Assembly: GCA_038526915.1 (NCBI GenBank)
Contig: JBCBGF010000012.1
Coordinates: forward strand, 1-64,000
Origin: JBCBGF01 sp038526915
Lineage (GTDB): Bacteria > Pseudomonadota > Alphaproteobacteria > Rhodobacterales > Rhodobacteraceae
Direction of reading: 5' to 3'
DNA length: 64,000 nt
Of this stretch, positions 36,262 to 43,578 are shown in pieces. The notes below the pieces were generated by a model. That model was not told the origin of the DNA and did no database searches. It was given only the letters and a program-made list of their open reading frames with translations. The number at the start of each line of letters is the position of its first letter. Positions within the stretch are counted from its first letter, which is position 1. The position numbers were made by a program, and so were the translations under genes.

Positions 36262-37604
36262 CCCGGGTGTCCAGCCGCAAACAGCGCCGCCGTCGCGGCT
36301 GAGGCCACGCGGGTGCGCGTATCATCAGCGCGGCTTGTCAGGATGATCGGCACCTGCGCCCCCAGAACCAGCCCCGCCGCCTCGGCCCCGGCGAGATACA
36401 TCAACTGTTTGGCGATCATGTTGCCCGCCTCAAGATCGGGGGCCACCAGAATATCCGCCTGCCCCGCCACGGGCGAGGTGATGCCCTTGGTGGCCACCGC
36501 CCGCATCGACACCGCGTTGTCAAAGGCCAGCGGCCCGTCCAGAACCCCGCCAATGATCTGGCCCCGATCCGCCATCTTGCACAGCGCCGCCGCCTCAACC
36601 GTGGAGGCCATGCGGGGCGTGATCGTCTCCACCGCCGACAACAGCGCGACCTTCGGGGGCGCAATCCCGATTGCGCGTGCCAGATCGATGGCGTTTTGAA
36701 CGATATCCGCCTTGGTCTGCAGATCCGGCGCGATATTGATCGCGGCATCAGTGATCAACAGCGGCTTGGGATAGGTCGGCACATCCATCACATAAACATG
36801 GCTCATCCGCCGTTCGCTGCGCAGGCCGGTGGACTTGGACACAACCGCCGACATGATCTCATCGGTGTGCAGCGCGCCTTTCATCAACGCCCGCGCCCGC
36901 CCCGCCGCCACCAGCGCCACCGCGCGTTCGGCCGAGGCGTGGCTGTGTTCGGTCTCAACGATCTCAAGCCCAGCGATATCGAGCCCCGCCGCCTCGGCCG
37001 CGGCAGAGATGCGCGCGGAAGGCCCCACCAGGATCGGCTCGACCAGCCCCACATCGCGCACCGCCAGCGCACCTTGCAGGCTTTCGGTATCGCAGGGGTG
37101 GACGATGGCCGTGGGCAATACCGGCACCGCCTTGGCCGCGGCCAGCAGGTGATCGTAGGACCCGCCGCGCTGGTGCATGACCAGATCGGGCATCACCACC
37201 CGGGGGCGCTTGATCTTTTTCGTGGGCGCGATCACCTTCGCCTGCCCCGTGATCACCGGCTCCCCGTCGGCCGTCATGCACAGACAATTGAGCGTTATGC
37301 GGTGTTTCTCGGCATGCTTTTCCGCCACCGTGACCCGCACCGTGACGGTATCGCCGATGCCCACGGGTTTGAGGAATTTCAGGCTTTGGTCCAGGTAAAT
37401 CGTGCCCGGCCCGGGCAACTGCGTGCCCAAGACGTTGGAGATCAGCGCCCCGCCCCACATGCCGTGGGCAATGACCTTGTGGAAGATGTCGCCTTCGGCA
37501 AATTCCTGATCCACATGGGCGGGGTTCACATCGCCGGAGACGACGGCGAAGGCATCGATATCCTGGGCCTTTAGCGTCCGGACAAGCTCGGCAGTATCAC
37601 CCAC
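36258..37604 (-). CDS. MaoC-like domain / phosphate acetyltransferase fusion
   Basis: Interconverts acetyl-CoA (or another acyl-CoA) and acyl phosphate. N-terminal residues 10-140 are a MaoC-type hot-dog domain (FAVVSGDVNPAHVDQEFAEG, HGMWGGALISNVLGTQLPG). C-terminal residues 155-448 form a PTA/PTB transferase domain (LMKGALHTDEIMSAVV, SHVYVMDVP, GILTSRADDTR-like end). The coordinates use the first canonical start, GTG 37604. Coding sequence clearly continues upstream to 37667 (LGFIENRPFDEIAVGD) without any ATG, GTG or TTG; GGAGG lies 5 nt before an ATT at 37667-37665. See findings. ackA follows with a 4-bp overlap. Confidence 0.93.
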   Translation of the reverse strand: MGDTAELVRTLKAQDIDAFAVVSGDVNPAHVDQEFAEGDIFHKVIAHGMWGGALISNVLGTQLPGPGTIYLDQSLKFLKPVGIGDTVTVRVTVAEKHAEKHRITLNCLCMTADGEPVITGQAKVIAPTKKIKRPRVVMPDLVMHQRGGSYDHLLAAAKAVPVLPTAIVHPCDTESLQGALAVRDVGLVEPILVGPSARISAAAEAAGLDIAGLEIVETEHSHASAERAVALVAAGRARALMKGALHTDEIMSAVVSKSTGLRSERRMSHVYVMDVPTYPKPLLITDAAINIAPDLQTKADIVQNAIDLARAIGIAPPKVALLSAVETITPRMASTVEAAALCKMADRGQIIGGVLDGPLAFDNAVSMRAVATKGITSPVAGQADILVAPDLEAGNMIAKQLMYLAGAEAAGLVLGAQVPIILTSRADDTRTRVASAATAALFAAGHPG

Positions 37605-37838
37605 CGCGATCTCATCAAAGGGGCGGTTTTCGATAAAGCCGAGGGCGTGGTCATGATCAGAGGAAATGGTGGCCTCCCGGGCGTTGGGTGTGCATGCAGC
37701 GCGTCATCCACCTCAGGATGGGCCAGGCCCTTTTGGCATGGCAATCCGCAGCACTCCACCCGCGACATTCGGCGCGGCCTGAGGGGACAAGTGCCCAATG
37801 CTTTGGCAAGGGCTGCAACGACCCGGCCACAGGCCCGC

Positions 37839-38312
37839 TTACTCCAGACGTTTGACCATGAGAGCCCGACGCAGCGACACACCTGCGCGGTCAACTTCCT
37901 CCGCGGAAACGACCTCCCACCCCTGCCGCTCAAAGAACGGCTGCGCGACAAGGCTCGCATGGGTGGTCAGTTGCGGGCAGCCGGCCTCCCGCGCCACCCC
38001 CTCGACCTCACAATAAAGCGCATGGCCCACCCCGTGCCCCATCACCTCGGGCGCGACAAAGGCCAGGTCGATATACCCCGTCTCGGTCGCCATCGTCATG
38101 AAGCCCGCAGGCTGGCCATCGATGTCAGCGACCACAGTCACCTGTCCCTCCAGCCGCAGCGACCATTCCGCACCGTCGGGCGCACGCGGGGCCCATGCCG
38201 CCCGCTCCGTCGCGCCATAGGCGCCGGCAGCGCCTTCATGGACGGCGCGATAGAAGATCTGGCCCAAAGCGGTGGCATCGCCCGCGCGATACCGGCGCAG
38301 GGTCGGTGTCAC
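37839..38312 (-). CDS. GNAT family N-acetyltransferase
   Basis: A 157-residue acetyl-CoA-dependent transferase. The acetyl-CoA-binding motif A is YIDLAFVAPEVMGHGVGHAL, with the conserved Q/RxxGxG/A replaced by MGHGVGHA. The C-terminal motif B is FFERQGWEVVSAEEV. The GTG start overlaps the metZ stop... the gene lies directly downstream of metZ, whose stop region it shares in the order GNAT then metZ on the minus strand; the 4-bp overlap is at 38309-38312. The acceptor substrate is unknown. Confidence 0.85.
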   Translation of the reverse strand: MTPTLRRYRAGDATALGQIFYRAVHEGAAGAYGATERAAWAPRAPDGAEWSLRLEGQVTVVADIDGQPAGFMTMATETGYIDLAFVAPEVMGHGVGHALYCEVEGVAREAGCPQLTTHASLVAQPFFERQGWEVVSAEEVDRAGVSLRRALMVKRLE

Positions 38313-39490
38313 ACCGCGTCCAAAGCGTGCCGGATATCGGTCAAGAGATCGCCCGCGTCCTCGATCCCCACGCTGAGGCGCACCAGCCCCGGCGTGATCC
38401 CCAGCATGTCCTTCTGATCGTCCGACAACCGTTGATGCGTGGTGGTCGCGGGGTGGGTAATGATGCTTTTGGCATCGCCCAAATTGTTGGAAATCGTGAT
38501 GATTTTCAACGCGTTGAGAAACTTGAACGCCGCCGCCTGCCCGCCTGCGATCTCCAGCGAGACCACCGTCCCGCCCGATCCCATCTGCGCCTGCGCCACC
38601 GCCTGTCCGGGATGGGAGGCGAGCCAGGGATAGATGACCTTTGTGAGCCGGTTGTCACCCTCCAACGCCTCCGCCAGCTTCAGCGCCCCATCCGCCTGCG
38701 CCCGCACACGCAGATCCAGCGTTTCCATACCCTTTAGCATGATCCAGGCCGTGAACGGGCTCATCGCGCCGCCGGTGTGCTTGAGATAGGGCTCCACCGT
38801 TTTGCGAATGAACTCCCGCGTCCCAAGGATCACGCCGCCCAACGCGCGGCCCTGCCCGTCGATATGCTTGGTGGTGGAGTAGACGACCACATCGGCCCCC
38901 ATCTCCAGCGCCTTGGAGAAAATCGGCGTGGCAAAGACATTGTCGACCACCACCGTCGCGCCGACCTTGTGCGCGAGTGCGGAGACCGCTTTGAGATCAA
39001 TCACTTCCAGCGTCGGGTTGGACACCGTCTCCAAGAACACCGCGCGTGTGTCGGGCCGGATCGCCCCCTCCCACGCGGCCATGTCTGTGCCATCGACAAA
39101 GGTCACCTCTACGCCGTAGCGCGTCAGCACCTCTTCGAGGATGTAGAGGCACGAGCCAAACAGCGCCCGCGCCGAGACCACATGATCACCTGCTTTCAGC
39201 ATCGAGGTCAGCGCACCGTTCACCGCCGCCATGCCAGACGCGGTGGCAAACCCATCTTCCGCCCCTTCCAGCGCGGCGATGCGTTCCTCGAACATCCGGA
39301 CCGTTGGGTTGCCATAGCGGGCATAGATGAACTCATCCTCGCCGGCCTCTAGGAACCGCGCCTCGGCGGCCTCGGCGCTGTCATAGACGAAGCCTTGTGT
39401 CAGAAAGATCGCCTCTGACACCTCGCCATACTGGCTGCGGCGGGTGCCGGAATGCACAAGTTTCGTTCGGGTGTTCCAATCGTCGGCCAT
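38309..39490 (-). CDS. metZ: O-succinylhomoserine sulfhydrylase
   Basis: A 393-residue PLP enzyme that makes homocysteine from O-succinylhomoserine and sulfide in methionine synthesis. Cys/Met-metabolism signatures are YARYGNPTVRMFEERIAALE, SARALFGSCLYILEEVL, VVVDNVFATPIFSKAL and the PLP lysine in VYSTTKHIDGQGR. ATG 39490 is preferred: GGAGG lies 5 nt upstream, and the in-frame extension to 39625 runs through the riboswitch. Expression should be lowered by SAM through the SAM-II element and terminator in front of it. Confidence 0.96.
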   Translation of the reverse strand: MADDWNTRTKLVHSGTRRSQYGEVSEAIFLTQGFVYDSAEAAEARFLEAGEDEFIYARYGNPTVRMFEERIAALEGAEDGFATASGMAAVNGALTSMLKAGDHVVSARALFGSCLYILEEVLTRYGVEVTFVDGTDMAAWEGAIRPDTRAVFLETVSNPTLEVIDLKAVSALAHKVGATVVVDNVFATPIFSKALEMGADVVVYSTTKHIDGQGRALGGVILGTREFIRKTVEPYLKHTGGAMSPFTAWIMLKGMETLDLRVRAQADGALKLAEALEGDNRLTKVIYPWLASHPGQAVAQAQMGSGGTVVSLEIAGGQAAAFKFLNALKIITISNNLGDAKSIITHPATTTHQRLSDDQKDMLGITPGLVRLSVGIEDAGDLLTDIRHALDAV

Positions 39491-39503
39491 CGCCGCCTCC
39501 AAC

Positions 39504-39533
39504 AAAAAGCCCCCGGTCGCGAGCGTCGGGGGC
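39504..39533 (-). terminator. Intrinsic terminator between SAM-II riboswitch and metZ
   Basis: On the minus strand GCCCCCG (39533-39527) pairs with CGGGGGC (39515-39509) and is followed directly by TTTTT (39508-39504). It lies 13 nt downstream of the riboswitch core and 14 nt upstream of the metZ ATG, so it is the likely expression platform for transcriptional control. Confidence 0.85.
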
Positions 39534-39545
39534 CGTCTGTCCCTG

Positions 39546-39601
39546 ACCTCTTTAGCGGCATGTTTAACGTGGCCCGCAATCCGGTGAACAAATCGCCACG
39601 A
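39546..39601 (-). promoter_or_regulatory. SAM-II riboswitch
   Basis: The minus strand carries the SAM-II signature: GATTTG (39594-39589), an ACCGG loop segment, GCCACGTTAAA (39573-39563) and GCCGCTAAAGA (39559-39549). This class is known from alphaproteobacterial metA and metZ leaders and forms a pseudoknot on S-adenosylmethionine. It begins only about 6 nt past the predicted -10 box, so the aptamer is at the 5' end of the transcript. Confidence 0.95.
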
Positions 39602-39606
39602 AAATG

Positions 39607-39635
39607 GGCTTACGCCGGAGGACAAAGACGGTCAA
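39607..39635 (-). promoter_or_regulatory. metZ promoter
   Basis: TTGACC (39635-39630) and TAAGCC (39612-39607) on the minus strand are separated by exactly 17 nt. Transcription would start at about 39600, at the first bases of the SAM-II aptamer, which supports the assignment. Confidence 0.65.
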
Positions 39636-39723
39636 GCACCGTCACAGGCCTGTAACACGCGCTTCATGTCGCTGTCGTATGCCCGTCCTATAGGGCGCCC
39701 ACAACATCTAGTGGTGGTGCGCG

Positions 39724-40632
39724 ATGCCCGTCATTGAGATCAATGCGATAGACGATTGTGCGACCGGCCCGGGCCTGGCCGCGTTGTCCACAGCCATGCG
39801 CGACTTATCCCCAGGCGCGCCGGTCGTGGTGCTGGTCCACGGCTACAAGTATTCGCCGCTTCACCCGCACGCCAATCCCCACGACCTGCTGTTTTCGCTG
39901 AGCCCCAAACGGGGTGGGCGGACGCTCTCCTGGCCCCGCCATCTGGGCTTTGGCCGGGGCACGCGGGACGAGGGGCTCTGCATCGCCTTCGGCTGGCACG
40001 CGCGCGACACGATCTGGCACGCCGCCTCCGCCGCGCACCGGGCGGGCGCGGTGCTGGCCCGCGTGATCGGAGAGTTGCGCAACCAGCACCCGGGTCCCGT
40101 CGACATCTTCGCCCACAGCCTCGGCGCCCGCGTCGCGCTGTCCTGCCTGCCCACGCTGCAATCCGGCGACATCGGCCGGATGATCCTCTTGTCAGGGGCC
40201 GAATTCCGCACCCCCGCCCGCACCGCGCTTCACACGCCCGCAGGCCGCAGCGCTGAGATCGTGAACGTGATCAGCCGTGAAAATGACCTGTTCGACTTGA
40301 TGTTTGAACGTCTGATGCAGCCGCCCACGCGCTTTGACACGGCCATCGGCACCGGCCTGCCCGACGCGCCCCCGGCATGGCGCGACCTGCAGATTGACGC
40401 GGAGGCCACGCGCAACACCCTGAAATCCCTGGGCTTCCACATCCCCCCGCCCGCGCGCCGGTTCTGCCACTGGTCGGGTTACCTGCGCCCCGGGCTCTTC
40501 GCGCTCTACACCGCGATCCTGCGCGACCGGATGCCTTTGTCGGCCCTGCCCGCGGCCCCACCTGCACAGCTGCCCCGGCTGATCCCCAAGGCGCGCGCCC
40601 CCTTGCCCCCGCTGCGGCGCGTGTCATCTTAG
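39724..40632 (+). CDS. Alpha/beta hydrolase
   Basis: A 302-residue serine hydrolase fold. VVVLVHGYKYSP gives the oxyanion-hole HG motif, and DIFAHSLGARVAL is the nucleophile elbow with the catalytic Ser. Acidic and His partners are plausible in ENDLFDLMF and GFHIPPP but not certain. No signal peptide is visible. A proline-rich tail (APLPPLRRVSS) ends the protein. It is divergent from metZ and followed by a GST gene after 26 bp. Substrate unknown. Confidence 0.82.
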   Translation: MPVIEINAIDDCATGPGLAALSTAMRDLSPGAPVVVLVHGYKYSPLHPHANPHDLLFSLSPKRGGRTLSWPRHLGFGRGTRDEGLCIAFGWHARDTIWHAASAAHRAGAVLARVIGELRNQHPGPVDIFAHSLGARVALSCLPTLQSGDIGRMILLSGAEFRTPARTALHTPAGRSAEIVNVISRENDLFDLMFERLMQPPTRFDTAIGTGLPDAPPAWRDLQIDAEATRNTLKSLGFHIPPPARRFCHWSGYLRPGLFALYTAILRDRMPLSALPAAPPAQLPRLIPKARAPLPPLRRVSS

Positions 40633-40658
40633 GCGGGCAACCCCAGGAAGGATCGCCC

Positions 40659-41384
40659 ATGCCCGCCCCCATCGACCTCTACTATTGGCCCACGCCCAAC
40701 GGCTGGAAAATCTCCATCGCGCTGGAAGAGATGGGCCTGCCCTACACCACCCATTTCATCGATATCGGCAAGGGCGACCAGTTCGAACCCGATTTCCTCA
40801 AGATCGCCCCCAACAACCGCATGCCCGCGATCACCGACCCCGAGGGGCCCGATGGCGATCCGATCTCGATCTTCGAATCCGGCGCAATCCTGCAATACCT
40901 CGCCCGCAAGACAGGCCAGTTCTGCGGCGAGACCGAGCGTCAGCGCATTGCCGTCGACCAATGGCTGATGTGGCAGATGGGCGGTGTGGGCCCGATGGCG
41001 GGACAGGCGCATCACTTCCTGAAATACGCCCCCACGATGGAACCGCCGCAGGTTCTGCCCTACGCGCAGGACCGGTACCGCAATGAGGTGGGGCGGCTGT
41101 ATCGGGTGTTGAATGACCAATTGGCCGAGAACGAATACGTCGCGGGTGATTTCTATTCGATTGCGGACATGTCGCTTTGGGGCTGGTGCCGGGGCTGGGA
41201 AGGGCAGCAGCAGACCTTGGACGACAAGCCGCATTTCGCACGGTGGCTGGAGGCCGTGGGCGCGCGTCCGGGTGTGCAGGCGGGGTTTGCGGTGGGGCAA
41301 GAGCTGCGGGACCGGAAGAGGACGCGGGAAGAGGAGTTGGCGGCGCAGAAGGTGATGTTTGGGCAAGAGAGGCCCGGTGGGTGA
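40659..41384 (+). CDS. Glutathione S-transferase, Nu-class-like (YfcG/YghU type)
   Basis: A 241-residue protein. The thioredoxin-fold N-domain has LYYWPTPNGWKISIALEEMG, where TxNGxKxxI is typical of the Nu class, NNRMPAITDPEG (cis-Pro) and IFESGAILQYLARK (the glutathione-binding ES). The helical C-domain has DQWLMWQMGGVGPMAGQAHH and YSIADMSLWGW. Members act as disulfide reductases or peroxidases with glutathione. AGGAAGG precedes the ATG by about 9 nt. Confidence 0.93.
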   Translation: MPAPIDLYYWPTPNGWKISIALEEMGLPYTTHFIDIGKGDQFEPDFLKIAPNNRMPAITDPEGPDGDPISIFESGAILQYLARKTGQFCGETERQRIAVDQWLMWQMGGVGPMAGQAHHFLKYAPTMEPPQVLPYAQDRYRNEVGRLYRVLNDQLAENEYVAGDFYSIADMSLWGWCRGWEGQQQTLDDKPHFARWLEAVGARPGVQAGFAVGQELRDRKRTREEELAAQKVMFGQERPGG

Positions 41385-41462
41385 GGGGTTTCACAGGTCG
41401 CTGCTTTGACCAGGGGTTTTAAAGATTTTGTCCATGTCGTCAGACCGTAGATATTAGCCTTC

Positions 41463-41753
41463 ATGAAAAGACCAGCGTTAAGTGGGACTCTTGGCGACGT
41501 ATTCCAGGTATTAGGCCAAGGGACAGTTTTGATGGTCGAAAACTGCACCGGTGAAATGCCGTCGACGGCAGAGGTACGTGTGGGCAGTTTTACATCAATG
41601 ATCGTAAGTTTTGATTTTCCGAGGAAGACTATCCGCAAGAATGAAAGCCCGTTTGAATTGGACTTTTCGACCATCGGTTTGCTGGTCAAGGAAGATGTTA
41701 GGGAAATGCTTCTGGAAATGAGGGGGCAGCCCGTCGAGGTGTATGAAGTCTAA
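41463..41753 (+). CDS. Unknown 96-residue protein in AT-richer islet
   Basis: Starts with ATG (MKRPALSGTLGDVFQVLGQG) and is predicted cytosolic with no signal or transmembrane segment. It has no motif I recognise. Codon use is visibly less GC-rich than flanking genes, as for the other genes up to 42978. It stands alone, 78 bp after the GST gene. It could be a remnant of a larger mobile cargo. Whether it is expressed is unclear. Confidence 0.5.
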   Translation: MKRPALSGTLGDVFQVLGQGTVLMVENCTGEMPSTAEVRVGSFTSMIVSFDFPRKTIRKNESPFELDFSTIGLLVKEDVREMLLEMRGQPVEVYEV

Positions 41754-41811
41754 GTGGTGATAAAGGGCTTTCTTGACTGCCGCATGTTTGGGGTGGTCCC
41801 GATACTTGCCA

Positions 41812-41879
41812 CGTTGCTGCGGGAAACCCGGGCTTGGTCGAGCGTCTAGTTGCCGGAGGATGGCGACTGAGCAGCAACG
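41812..41879. repeat. Inverted repeat with 9-bp arms
   Basis: CGTTGCTGC (41812-41820) and GCAGCAACG (41871-41879) are perfect inverted 9-mers, 50 bp apart. It lies between the unknown gene at 41463 and repeat R copy B. It may be a hairpin or an end of a small element. The gap 41754-42172 holds this, repeat copy B and no convincing gene. Confidence 0.4.
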
Positions 41880-41909
41880 AATGTGCGGTGCGTTCAACAC
41901 CCCGGGGAG

Positions 41910-42073
41910 CGGAATCAAGGGGCGTAGCCCCGCCGCGACAGCGCCTGCCCGTCCCGGCGGGCTGGCGCTTTGGCTGGGCTGGGTGCGGCGGCGATATGGA
42001 AGATGACCTTGGCTGCCATAAAGCTCTGCAGGCCCGAGGTCAGGATGCGCCACCCCACGGCCAGGCGCTCTCG
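41910..42073 (-). repeat. Intergenic repeat family R, copy B (reverse)
   Basis: The reverse complement of this stretch matches copy A (30921-31078) in the same order: terminal inverted repeats at 41936-41952 and 42057-42073, the CTTTATGGCAGC and CATCTTCCA blocks, the run of about 28 identical bases near the end, a mini-hairpin of different sequence (GGGGC/GCCCC), and CTTGATTCCG. The span between inverted-repeat edges is again 138 bp. It lies in the AT-richer islet in front of two unknown genes. Confidence 0.8.
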
Positions 42074-42172
42074 CGGCTTAGCACTGTTGGCGGTGGCGAT
42101 CTGCGCGTCCTCAGGTGGTGCTGCGCGGTTTGCTATGCGGACTTTTCTGCCGCTTCTACCTTTGATAGGTTT

Positions 42173-42532
42173 ATGGAGCAAAGCCACTACATCTGCTCAG
42201 CTTTCGGCCTGAAAATCGACTGGAACACCATGGCATTCGATATGTACGCAGGCGATCTCCGCTTGAGCATTAATCACTCCGAAGAGTACATTCTGCAATC
42301 GGCGTATCAAGAACCTGAAAAATACCCTGAACTTTCAAAGATCTGGGAAGAGTTCTATGGAGGACCCGTCATCGATCACGACCGATCTAATCGCATAGTC
42401 CACGAGCTTATCGCTTTGCTTGCAACTTCGGATAATCGTGATCCGGCGCTATCTCACAGCATACAAAGGTTTCTGCCTTTCTTCAGCATGGCATACACAC
42501 GCTCGCTGACTATTCAGTGCAAAAGCGACTAG
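42173..42532 (+). CDS. Unknown 119-residue protein, first of an overlapping pair
   Basis: Starts MEQSHYICSAFGLKIDWNTM. An in-frame extension upstream runs into repeat R copy B and should not be counted. The product is acidic and cytosolic, with no transmembrane segment. It contains NHSEEYILQSAYQEPEKYPE and HDRSNRIVHELIALLAT. I do not recognise a family. The following gene starts inside its last codons (16-bp overlap), which implies a coupled pair. Composition is AT-richer than the core genome. Confidence 0.6.
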   Translation: MEQSHYICSAFGLKIDWNTMAFDMYAGDLRLSINHSEEYILQSAYQEPEKYPELSKIWEEFYGGPVIDHDRSNRIVHELIALLATSDNRDPALSHSIQRFLPFFSMAYTRSLTIQCKSD

Positions 42533-42978
42533 CGTCTGTTAACTGTGGAGACCGTTCTTTGAAGCTCAAGGCGCTTTTCGGAAAAGACAAAAGCTTTGAA
42601 GAGGCCTTCGGTCGTTGGCTTGATTCAGCATTGTCCGTCCCCATTCCTGCAGAAGTCGTAAGCTTCTCATTTAATTTGGTCGAGTTGCCTACGTTCAATG
42701 CCGCCGATCCGAGGTTTGGAGTTGAGCTAATAGGCGCGACTTCGTTTTCTAAAGAGGATTCAGATTGGGCTTGTGATGACGCGTTTAAGGCAGCACCCGC
42801 AGTGTTGGAAATTCCGGTATCCTTTTCTGGAGACGCTTGGGACGAATGCCTTCGACGAATGCACACGCTGATCACAAGATATCTGACCTGTGGTTCCGCT
42901 GGAGCAGATAAGCTCAACTCCGCCGTTGGTGTTGGAATTGGGTTTGTTGATGGAGACTTGCATCTAGTTAGGAGCTAG
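42517..42978 (+). CDS. Unknown 153-residue protein, second of an overlapping pair
   Basis: Starts with GTG 42517 inside the preceding gene. The product is acidic and cytosolic, with segments FGKDKSFEEAFGRWLDSAL, VVSFSFNLVELPTF and GVGIGFVDGDLHLVRS. The size, acidity and isolated placement in an AT-richer islet recall immunity proteins of polymorphic toxins, but no toxin is present and I see no family match. Function is unknown. Confidence 0.6.
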   Translation: MQKRLASVNCGDRSLKLKALFGKDKSFEEAFGRWLDSALSVPIPAEVVSFSFNLVELPTFNAADPRFGVELIGATSFSKEDSDWACDDAFKAAPAVLEIPVSFSGDAWDECLRRMHTLITRYLTCGSAGADKLNSAVGVGIGFVDGDLHLVRS

Positions 42979-43356
42979 CTCTCAAGGACTGATAAGTGTT
43001 AGCGCCAGCCTCCAATCGGCTACCCCATAGCTCCACTCCCCCCAAACCACGCAACGCACGCCCCAGTCACCTCTTATTCGCCCCTACGCCCTAAAACCCC
43101 ACGCCGAGGCCTCAAGACGACCAGGAGACCGGCTGCCAGAGCCCCAAAAGGGTCCGCGTGGCGGTCCGTTGTTCGCAAGACGACGCGGGCATGCGCAGAT
43201 AGGATTTTCGGGGGAAACCCCGACGGTTTTCCGCCCCGGCGGCGCCGCCAATTATCCCAAAGGGCCTGAGGCCCGGTGGCGATCAGAGTGAGAGAGACAG
43301 TGGAACGCTACGGCAGCAGGCCGGTGGCGGGTTTTGGCATGCGCTGAACGCGGCCC
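42979..43356. other. Gene-free 378-bp region with stable hairpins (possible structured RNA)
   Basis: No credible reading frame. It contains CGGGG-GAAA-CCCCG near 43208-43222, GGCGGCGCCGCC near 43240-43251 and GGGCC-TGA-GGCCC at 43262-43274. Longer-range pairing is possible: GCTGCC (43132-43137) with GGCAGC (43312-43317), and AAAACCC (43093-43099) with GGGTTTT (43329-43335). This would close a domain of about 240 nt. It does not match the tmRNA, RNase P or SRP RNA signatures I know. An RNA is possible on either strand. Confidence 0.35.
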
Positions 43357-43578
43357 CTACTCCACCTTATCCGGATCCGCCTGCCCGATGCCCTTGAACA
43401 CCGCCTTGAACGGCAGCGCCCAGACAATCCCCAAGGCGACATACACCCCAAGCTCCACCCACAAGGGCGGCCGCCCCAGCCAGTTCATGATCGTCACGGC
43501 GGTCACGATATAGACCGGCAATCCCACAAGAAGGATCACTAGAGACCAGCGGCGGCGGGCTTTGTAACTCAGGGCCAT
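43357..43578 (-). CDS. DUF2842 family small membrane protein
   Basis: A 73-residue protein with two transmembrane helices (about residues 11-33 and 41-62) and a basic N-terminus (MALSYKARRRWSLVILL), matching the DUF2842 pattern (PLWVELGVYVALGIVWALP). Its ATG overlaps the purA stop, so it is coupled to purA. No function is known. Confidence 0.85.
   Translation of the reverse strand: MALSYKARRRWSLVILLVGLPVYIVTAVTIMNWLGRPPLWVELGVYVALGIVWALPFKAVFKGIGQADPDKVE

Noticed and set aside
37571..37960. 129-codon minus-strand frame between GNAT and the MaoC-PTA gene
   Set aside because: It overlaps both neighbours in another frame, is Arg/Ser/Pro-rich and has no ribosome binding site. The MaoC-PTA reading frame explains the sequence better.
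39724..40632. Signal peptide or lipase secretion features on the alpha/beta hydrolase
   Set aside because: The N-terminus (MPVIEINAIDDCATGPGLAA) is not hydrophobic enough and lacks basic residues, so the protein is taken as cytosolic.
41834..42532. 232-codon frame that would extend the unknown gene at 42173 upstream
   Set aside because: The first 113 codons are repeat R copy B, and the same kind of translation arises from the other copy at 30921; so the true gene most likely starts at 42173.
42979..43356. 6S RNA, tmRNA or RNase P RNA assignment for the hairpin-rich gap
   Set aside because: A GTTCGCAAG string at 43171-43179 recalls 6S RNA, but I could not find the 6S open-bubble layout, a tmRNA tag reading frame or the RNase P core motifs. 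It is therefore left unnamed.
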